NCBI GenBank assembly: GCA_023261685.1
Contig: JAHFOM010000046.1
Location: 1-6,462 of the forward strand
DNA from: Candidatus Moraniibacteriota bacterium
GTDB taxonomy: Bacteria > Patescibacteriota > Minisyncoccia > Moranbacterales > UBA1568
Reading direction: 5' to 3'
Length of the DNA stretch: 6,462 nucleotides
The position numbers were made by a program, and so were the translations under genes. Below are positions 1 through 4,592 of the stretch, in pieces (position 1 is the stretch's first letter; every line of letters begins with the position of its first letter). The notes beneath the pieces were generated by a model. The model had not been told where the DNA came from. It searched no databases and saw only the letters and a program-made list of their open reading frames with translations.

Positions 1-929
1 TGGAAGGCTTCCGCATTCTCTGGCTCGACAAGAATCCCATTCTCATTATGACAGATAGCATCAGAGAGTCCTTCCAGATCAGAGGCGACCACGGGACGTC
101 CGCAGGCAGTCGCCTCGATGACCGCGATGCCGAAACCCTCCATATCACCGGGAACACGGATGTTCGGCTGAATGAAGATGTCCGCGGTATTCAAAAGAAG
201 ATTGCGAGTGGTATCCGTCACGCGACCGAGCAGCCTCACCTGATCCTGCGTTTTTGTCTCTTGTATCACTTGCTTGATGTTCTCTTCTTCCGGTCCGCTG
301 CCGGCCAATACATACAAAACGTTTTTCGGAAGATTCGGAAGCACTTCCCGGATAAACCACGCCGCCCCCTTGCGTTTGGCGAGACGACCGGCGGTCAGCA
401 GTACTTGTTTGTCCGTGATATCGACGCCGAGCACTGTCGCCAAATCATTCCGCGCGTAGCTGCCTTCTAGGGCTTCCGTATCGACGCCATTATTGATCAC
501 CACTATTTTTTCTTGCGGAATATTTTTTTCAAGAGCGGTTGCTCGGGTTTCACCGCTTACCGTAATCAAACCATCCAACGCCGGAATGAGGTGCTTCACC
601 CAGAGAGATTGGTACAGAGTATTTTCATAGAGAATATCCAGACCGTGCAAGATCGCTACAACCGGCTTCTTCGGATACAGAAGTTTGATGATATATCCGA
701 CAATCGCCAGGACACCATCACCCAAAAGTATGACGTCATAACGGTGAGCAATAAACAGTGTTCGAAGCGTGACGTACGGCAGGAAAAAAGGCAATGCTTT
801 CTTGCCATACCGATTGGCGAGCGTATCGGTGATGGCAAAGCGCTTGAGCCACACCGAAAGCTCATAATTCTGATTTTCGATACCACCGGTCACCGGCGGA
901 TACGCGCGCGAAATGAAAAGGATGTTCAT
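1..929 (-). CDS. GT4-family glycosyltransferase (3' end cut by window edge)
   Basis: Transfers a sugar from a nucleotide-sugar donor to a growing glycan, probably at the cytoplasmic membrane face. Reading the minus strand from the ATG at 927-929 gives 309 uninterrupted codons to the window edge with no stop. The start MNILFISRAYPPVTGGIE is the classic N-terminal Rossmann strand and GG loop of GT-B enzymes. Further hallmarks are LHGLD (94-98), ITVSGETR (122-129), NNGVD (146-150), GRLAKRKG (181-188, donor-phosphate loop), LAGSGPE (208-214) and EGFGIAVIEA (264-273), which holds the EX7E pair E264/E272. Family members are about 360-400 residues, so some 50-90 C-terminal residues lie outside. It follows the GT2 gene after a 71-bp gap containing a palindromic repeat. 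No Shine-Dalgarno precedes it; CATAAT lies 7 nt before the ATG. The acceptor and sugar cannot be told from sequence. Confidence 0.93.
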   Translation of the reverse strand, partial: MNILFISRAYPPVTGGIENQNYELSVWLKRFAITDTLANRYGKKALPFFLPYVTLRTLFIAHRYDVILLGDGVLAIVGYIIKLLYPKKPVVAILHGLDILYENTLYQSLWVKHLIPALDGLITVSGETRATALEKNIPQEKIVVINNGVDTEALEGSYARNDLATVLGVDITDKQVLLTAGRLAKRKGAAWFIREVLPNLPKNVLYVLAGSGPEEENIKQVIQETKTQDQVRLLGRVTDTTRNLLLNTADIFIQPNIRVPGDMEGFGIAVIEATACGRPVVASDLEGLSDAICHNENGILVEPENAEAF

Positions 930-945
930 TGATTTGATTATGGTA

Positions 946-1003
946 AGATCCTTCGATAGAGTTTATCCGCCTCTGGCGGACTCAGGGTGACACTGCTGTG
1001 TCA
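946..1003. repeat. REP-like palindromic intergenic element
   Basis: Two inverted repeats fill most of the gap between the two minus-strand glycosyltransferase genes. The first is TCCGCC-TCT-GGCGGA at 966-980, a perfect 6-bp stem with a 3-nt loop, flanked by GAGT/ACTC-type arms. The second is TGACAC-TGCT-GTGTCA at 988-1003, whose outer bases are the stop codon of the GT2 gene. The outer sequences AGATCCTTCGA (946-956) and CTCAGGGTGACA (981-992) resemble, from memory, the ends of a palindromic repeat scattered through many environmental bacterial genomes. The core TCCGCC..GGCGGA is a form I associate with Parcubacteria. No T-run follows either stem on the minus strand, so it does not look like an intrinsic terminator. 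It may stabilise the upstream mRNA or simply be a dispersed repeat. Confidence 0.6.
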
Positions 1004-1954
1004 TTTCCGGTAGCGTTCCTTCTTGAGCTGGTACATCAAGTCTTCGGTCAGCATCCGGCTCGATTTGATCATATCAGCGATGAAGGCGAAGATAAGGAGC
1101 TGAATACCAATAATGAACATAATACTGGAAATAAGAAGGTAATTCAGATACGGAGTGACTTTGAGTCCGCTGGCAAAATACTGTATGAGAAAAAGGGTGA
1201 ATCCGATGAATGCCAATACGATGAGAATGAATGCCGGTACGCCGAAAAATTTCATCGGCCTGACATCGCGCACGGCTTTGAGAATGATACGCGCGCTGTT
1301 ATTGACGAAGCTGTAGACGCTTTTGACGATCTTCGACTTGCGATCGGCAAAATAGGTGACCTGCACCGGCACCCAGAGGATGCGCAGATTTTTGCCGACG
1401 GCATCAATAATCGTTTCCTGCGTATACGTAAAGCCCGTCGGGTTGTTCAGACGCAGAAGTGTTTCTCGGCTGTGAGCGCGAAAACCGCAGGTCAGGTCAT
1501 CTGTTTTTACATTGAGAAACGAGCCGACGAGTGAAGCCCCAAGACGGTTGAAAAAATCCTTGATCCACGGAATATTCTGAGCGGACGATTGAGAAAACCG
1601 GTCACCAACGACCATATCCGCCTGATTCCGGAGAATCGGATCGATAAGCTTCTGAATTTCCCCGGAATCAAATTGCCCGTCGGCATCGATATTGACCATA
1701 ATATCCGCCCCTTCTTTCAGTGCGTTTTCGCTCGCCGTAGCAAACATCACACCGAGCTTGCGATTGATGTAGTGTTTTAAAACAAAATCGGCACCGGCTT
1801 CTTTGGCAACCGCCGCGGTCCGATCCGTTGAACCGTCGTCAACCACCTGTATCAACACTTCATCGATACCGCTGTAATGACGGGGCATATTCGTGATGGT
1901 CTTTCCGATAACCGCCTCTTCATTGAAAGCGGGGATGTTGATAATCAGTCTCAT
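1001..1954 (-). CDS. GT2 glycosyltransferase, polyprenyl-phosphate sugar synthase (DPM1/GtrB) type, membrane-anchored
   Basis: Probably moves a sugar from a UDP- or GDP-sugar to polyprenyl phosphate on the inner membrane face, making a lipid-linked donor. The 317-residue protein has a GT-A domain: IPAFNEE (7-13), VVDDGSTD (37-44), the metal-binding DXD D90-A-D92 within NIDADGQFD (88-96), GDRF (117-120), CGFRA (156-160) and the C-terminal block QETIIDA (179-185) with VPV followed by an RKSK basic stretch (205-208), typical of the dolichol-phosphate-mannose-synthase-like branch. Two hydrophobic helices follow (about 236-260 and 268-292), then a charged tail, as in GtrB-like proteins. The ATG at 1952-1954 puts strand 1 at the N-terminus. 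It lies 10 bp after the 71-residue membrane gene, so the two are probably cotranscribed. No Shine-Dalgarno is visible. The sugar is unknown; a DPM-type mannose or glucose role is inference. Confidence 0.93.
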   Translation of the reverse strand: MRLIINIPAFNEEAVIGKTITNMPRHYSGIDEVLIQVVDDGSTDRTAAVAKEAGADFVLKHYINRKLGVMFATASENALKEGADIMVNIDADGQFDSGEIQKLIDPILRNQADMVVGDRFSQSSAQNIPWIKDFFNRLGASLVGSFLNVKTDDLTCGFRAHSRETLLRLNNPTGFTYTQETIIDAVGKNLRILWVPVQVTYFADRKSKIVKSVYSFVNNSARIILKAVRDVRPMKFFGVPAFILIVLAFIGFTLFLIQYFASGLKVTPYLNYLLISSIMFIIGIQLLIFAFIADMIKSSRMLTEDLMYQLKKERYRK

Positions 1955-1964
1955 ACGTATATAA

Positions 1965-2180
1965 TTACAGTTTTTGAATTTCTTTCAGGTCTTTATCAGG
2001 CAGATAGAGCATCAGTAAACCGAGCGCGATACCTCCAAAAGCGGTAATCATTTTGTTGTCATCGAAGAGGTACATATCTACCCCATCCAGTATATGCCAG
2101 ATGCCTCTCCAGATAAGCACGAGACCGATGATGATGGTCATATTTTTTGCGAGATAGTGGAGCGTGAGTTTTTCCTTCAT
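1965..2180 (-). CDS. Small two-helix membrane protein, function unknown
   Basis: A 71-residue protein whose family I cannot name. It has a short basic N-terminus (MKEKLTLHYLAKN), a first hydrophobic segment at about 14-38 that includes the tryptophans of IWRGIWHILDG, a polar turn DDNK (40-43), a second hydrophobic segment at about 44-60 with a GGIALGLL small-residue face, and a charged tail PDKDLKEIQKL. Lysines at both ends suggest both termini are cytoplasmic. It resembles small hypothetical proteins I recall from Parcubacteria genomes, but that is memory, not a search. It sits 12 bp after the cysteine-bearing small protein and 10 bp before the GT2 glycosyltransferase, so it is very likely part of one operon. 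It may be an accessory membrane subunit. No Shine-Dalgarno is seen, only an A-rich leader upstream of the ATG at 2178-2180. The tight operon spacing and membrane-protein composition argue for a real gene. Confidence 0.75.
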   Translation of the reverse strand: MKEKLTLHYLAKNMTIIIGLVLIWRGIWHILDGVDMYLFDDNKMITAFGGIALGLLMLYLPDKDLKEIQKL

Positions 2181-2192
2181 ACTGTTTTTTTA

Positions 2193-2429
2193 TTATTGTT
2201 TTTTAATAAAAAGTTTCGGATCCACGCATTGGAAGTCGCAGTTTTCCTTGGCGCCATCAAGACCGCCTTTGATGATGTCCTTTCGACATTGATTGAGATT
2301 CTCCTGACAGGCATCTTTGCGTTCGTTCCAATAATTCAGATTGATGGCATACCCGAAATAGGGCAGGATAAAATAGGCGAGCACCGCCACGCCAGCCAGC
2401 CAGATAATCATTTTGATCAGTGAAAACAT
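2193..2429 (-). CDS. Small single-pass membrane protein with four cysteines, function unknown
   Basis: A 78-residue protein when started at the ATG at 2427-2429. A frame extension to an ATG ending at 2489 would add 20 residues (beginning MFPAVVFCQL), but the inner start gives a cleaner layout: MFSLIK, one hydrophobic helix (about 5-27), then a polar domain. That domain begins YFGYAINLNYWNERK and carries C41 and C48 (CQENLNQC) and C64 and C68 (CDFQC), ending VDPKLFIKKQ. The paired cysteines could form disulfides or bind a metal or cluster, depending on which side of the membrane the domain lies. I recall very similar proteins (helix, YFGY, Cys pairs, CVDPKL tail) as recurrent hypotheticals in Parcubacteria; this is recollection, unverified. 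It is the first gene of the minus-strand operon, about 120 nt downstream of a good promoter candidate. No Shine-Dalgarno is visible at either start. Confidence 0.77.
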   Translation of the reverse strand: MFSLIKMIIWLAGVAVLAYFILPYFGYAINLNYWNERKDACQENLNQCRKDIIKGGLDGAKENCDFQCVDPKLFIKKQ

Positions 2430-2556
2430 ACTATCGAGTAATGAATAATCAACAAAAAACAGCTGACAAAAAACGACTGCAGGGAACAAATTTCCTGGAA
2501 GCCTGTCTTAAAACGGGTTCCAAGACAACAAATTTTTGAGCAACCATAACGCTCTC

Positions 2557-2585
2557 AGTATAGGCAAAAGAGCCGATATTGACAA
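2557..2585 (-). promoter_or_regulatory. Sigma70-type promoter for the minus-strand operon
   Basis: On the minus strand TTGTCA (2585-2580, 5 of 6 matches to TTGACA) is followed after exactly 17 bp by TATACT (2562-2557, 5 of 6 to TATAAT). Transcription would start near 2550, giving a leader of about 120 nt before the small cysteine-bearing membrane gene. This is the best promoter match I found in the divergent intergenic DNA. Confidence 0.55.
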
Positions 2586-2602
2586 GGAGCGAAAGAGTCC
2601 AC

Positions 2603-2631
2603 TTGAAAATATTGCCGATGCAGACTATGCT
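2603..2631 (+). promoter_or_regulatory. Candidate sigma70-type promoter for the dehydrogenase group
   Basis: TTGAAA (2603-2608, 5 of 6) is followed after 17 bp by TATGCT (2626-2631, 4 of 6). The predicted start near 2638 gives a leader of about 54 nt before the ATG at 2692. Its -35 lies 17 bp from the -35 of the oppositely directed promoter, so the two are back to back. AGGAG at 2653-2657 is about 34 nt from the ATG, too far to act as its ribosome-binding site. TAGAAT at 2672-2677 is an alternative -10 but lacks a well-spaced -35. Confidence 0.4.
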
Positions 2632-2691
2632 TAACAAAGTGTTGAAAAAAGTAGGAGACATCTAATCATCTTAGAATAATACGAATAACGT

Positions 2692-3969
2692 ATGAAAGAA
2701 ATCAAGGATTCCAAAATCGCCGTGGTGGGGCTCGGCTATGTCGGTCTGCCGCTCGCGGTCGCGTTTGCCGAAAAATTTCCGGTGATCGGCTATGATATCA
2801 GCCAAGCGCGTATCGATGAGCTGAGTCAGGGGTATGATCGCACGCGAGAAATCCAGAAGTCTGAGCTTGAAGCGGTAGCGCAGAACCTCACCTTTACGAC
2901 CAATGAGCGGGAGATGGTGAATGCAAATATCTATATACTCGCCTTGCCGACACCTGTCAATGAATTCAACGTGCCTGATTTTGATCCGTTGATCGCGGCG
3001 AGCGAGACAGTGGGCAAATACATCGCGGTAGGAGACGTGGTTATTTTCGAATCAACCGTCTATCCCGGTGCGACCAGAGAGATCTGTGCTCCAGCCATCG
3101 AGAAATCTTCGGGACTCGTTTTCAATAAAGATTTTTTCTTGGGATATTCTCCCGAGCGAGTTTCTCCCGCGGATCACAGCAACGTCGCCAAGATCGTCAA
3201 GGTGACATCGGGGTCGACTCCGGAGGTCGGGCAGTATGTCGATTCGTTGTACAAAGAAATCATCAGTGCCGGTACCCATCTCGTCTCCACGATGGAAGTG
3301 GCGGAAGCCTGCAAGGTGATCGAAAACGCCCAGCGCGATGTGAATATCGGATTTATGAATGAGGTGGCGATCCTGATGAACAAGCTCGGCATCAATACCG
3401 CCGAAGTCATCGGCGCGATGCGCACCAAATGGAACTCTCTCCCATTCGTCCCGGGTATGGTCGGCGGACACTGTATCGGCGTCGATCCCTACTATCTGGT
3501 ACATAAAGCCCAGTCAGTCGGACATAATATGGGGATCCTCAAAGCCACGAGAACGATCAACGATAGTATGGGGTATTATATCGCGCAGCAGATCATCACG
3601 CTTGCCTCCAAGAAAAATGTCGCGGCACCGGGAGCCCGAGCCTTGCTTATGGGAGCGACGTTCAAGGAAAATTGTCCGGATATCAGAAATTCCCGACCAC
3701 TGGATATCAAGAAAGCGCTCGAAGAGATGAATGTCGTGGTAGACGTCTACGATCCGGTCGTGGAACCCAGCGAGATGAAAACGCATTATGGCATCGAGGT
3801 CGTCAAAGAGCTGAAAAAAGGCTACTACGACATCATTATTCTGGCCGTGATGCACGACGAGATCAAAGCGATGGAGCCAGATACGATTCGCGCCCTGGGC
3901 AAAGACCCTTGTGTCATATACGACGTCAAGTCAGTTCTTCCACCGGGCATGGCCGACGGAGCTCTCTGA
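2692..3969 (+). CDS. tviB: UDP-N-acetylhexosamine 6-dehydrogenase, TviB/WbpO type
   Basis: Cytoplasmic enzyme oxidising C6 of UDP-GlcNAc or UDP-GalNAc to the uronic acid with two NAD+, supplying an acidic sugar for surface glycan. The 425 residues match the family length. Domains in order: N-terminal Rossmann fold with GLGYVGLP (13-20) and the acidic end of strand 2 in GYDI (33-36); PTPVN (86-90); ESTVYPGAT (120-128); GYSPERVSPAD (151-161); the central helix with EACKVIENAQRD (205-216, K208 and N212 expected catalytic); the nucleophile C261 in GGHCIGVDPYYL; and the C-terminal UDP-binding part with GATFKENCPDIRNS (321-334) and VYDP (352-355). Wording around STVYPG, SPER and FKENCPD follows TviB/WbpO rather than UDP-glucose dehydrogenases. 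The ATG places the glycine loop at residue 13, as usual; no Shine-Dalgarno is present. The GlcNAc versus GalNAc choice is not resolvable here, and the usual partner 4-epimerase is not in view. Confidence 0.93.
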   Translation: MKEIKDSKIAVVGLGYVGLPLAVAFAEKFPVIGYDISQARIDELSQGYDRTREIQKSELEAVAQNLTFTTNEREMVNANIYILALPTPVNEFNVPDFDPLIAASETVGKYIAVGDVVIFESTVYPGATREICAPAIEKSSGLVFNKDFFLGYSPERVSPADHSNVAKIVKVTSGSTPEVGQYVDSLYKEIISAGTHLVSTMEVAEACKVIENAQRDVNIGFMNEVAILMNKLGINTAEVIGAMRTKWNSLPFVPGMVGGHCIGVDPYYLVHKAQSVGHNMGILKATRTINDSMGYYIAQQIITLASKKNVAAPGARALLMGATFKENCPDIRNSRPLDIKKALEEMNVVVDVYDPVVEPSEMKTHYGIEVVKELKKGYYDIIILAVMHDEIKAMEPDTIRALGKDPCVIYDVKSVLPPGMADGAL

Positions 3970-3977
3970 GAACCGGT

Positions 3978-4568
3978 ATGTTTCTCACAAAAAAAATCGA
4001 GCAGGGGATCGTGCGCGCTACCGTACTTCACCAGGGACAGACCCGCAAAGGGAGTGACGTGCCCTACATTATTCATCCTTTCGCGGTGGCGTTTTTGCTC
4101 GCTCACTATACCGACGACGAAGACGTGATTATCGCCGGGCTTCTCCATGACGTGCTCGAAGATGTCGCGACGTATACTGCCGAGGATATGCGCCGGGAAT
4201 TTGGTGAGCGGGTGCTGGCTATCGTGACTGAAGTGACTGAAGACTTCACGTTGGCAGAACGCGAGGATCACACGCTTCGCAAAGACTCATGGCGGATGCG
4301 CAAGGAAAAATATCTCGCCAACCTCGCCGATGACAGCCACGAAGCACTCCTCGTCGCGGCGGCGGACAAGATTCATAACCTGCGTTCGCTCCTCGACCAG
4401 TACCGTCTTTTAGGCGATACACTCCCTGAGCCTTTCAACGCGACATCAGAAAATCTTCTCTGGTTTTATGGCGAAGCCACGCGTATCATTGCTGAACGTC
4501 TCAAGCATCCTCTGGCAGATGAATTGGTAAAAACTTTTGCAGAAACGAAAAAAATAATCGCTCTGTAG
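3978..4568 (+). CDS. Stand-alone HD-domain hydrolase, (p)ppGpp hydrolase (MESH1/SpoT-hydrolase) type
   Basis: A 196-residue cytoplasmic HD-superfamily phosphohydrolase. The metal and substrate residues expected from MESH1 and the SpoT hydrolase domain are visible: R23-K24 (QTRKGSDVPYIIHP), H33, the H57-D58 pair in GLLHDVLED, E61-D62, and D130 and N134 in AADKIHNLRSLL. There is no synthetase, TGS or ACT region, so it is a small alarmone hydrolase in form. Family knowledge suggests removal of the 3'-pyrophosphate from ppGpp; other nucleotides are possible since some homologues accept NADPH. The frame is open upstream to 3672, but those codons overlap the dehydrogenase and have no HD-family character, so ATG 3978 is chosen. 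The start follows the dehydrogenase stop by 8 bp, so they are probably cotranscribed. The ribosome-binding site is weak at best: GGAG at 3959-3962, 15 nt away. Confidence 0.87.
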   Translation: MFLTKKIEQGIVRATVLHQGQTRKGSDVPYIIHPFAVAFLLAHYTDDEDVIIAGLLHDVLEDVATYTAEDMRREFGERVLAIVTEVTEDFTLAEREDHTLRKDSWRMRKEKYLANLADDSHEALLVAAADKIHNLRSLLDQYRLLGDTLPEPFNATSENLLWFYGEATRIIAERLKHPLADELVKTFAETKKIIAL

Positions 4569-4577
4569 TTGTTTTTC

Positions 4578-4586
4578 TGATAGAAT
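4578..4586 (+). promoter_or_regulatory. Candidate extended -10 promoter giving a leaderless mRNA
   Basis: TGA-TAGAAT fits the extended -10 pattern TGnTATAAT (5 of 6 in the hexamer). It ends 6 nt before the ATG at 4593, so a start site about 7 nt downstream would fall on the A of that ATG. The downstream gene has no Shine-Dalgarno. There is no convincing -35. The match is short and could be chance. Confidence 0.35.
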
Positions 4587-4592
4587 ACTTCT

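Noticed and set aside
48..932. Plus-strand open frames (48-470 and 513-932)
   Set aside because: They are antisense to the minus-strand GT4 gene, which has an unbroken 309-codon frame with clear GT4 motifs.
966..1003. Intrinsic terminator after the GT2 gene
   Set aside because: Stems are good but no T-run follows either on the minus strand, and a same-direction gene begins shortly after.
998..1534. Plus-strand open frame of 178 codons
   Set aside because: It lies antisense to the GT2 gene, which has full family motifs. The translation is charged, featureless shadow sequence.
2430..2489. Upstream ATG (ending at 2489) extending the four-cysteine protein by 20 residues
   Set aside because: The inner start at 2429 gives the usual short basic N-terminus directly before the membrane helix. 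The extension has no supporting ribosome-binding site.
2511..2575. Possible tRNA (GGTTCCAAG looks T-loop-like)
   Set aside because: No acceptor stem, anticodon arm or D-arm can be paired around it.
2449..2661. Minus-strand open frame of 70 codons in the divergent intergenic DNA
   Set aside because: It overlaps the best promoter candidate, has no ribosome-binding site and resembles no family. Its mildly hydrophobic start is not enough to call a gene.
3052..3855. Minus-strand open frames opposite the dehydrogenase
   Set aside because: They mirror a strongly conserved coding region; their His/Asp/Arg-rich composition is typical of antisense frames.
3672..3977. N-terminal extension of the HD hydrolase frame
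   Set aside because: These codons overlap the conserved C-terminal domain of the dehydrogenase in another frame and translate to Arg/Gly-rich sequence typical of a shadow frame.
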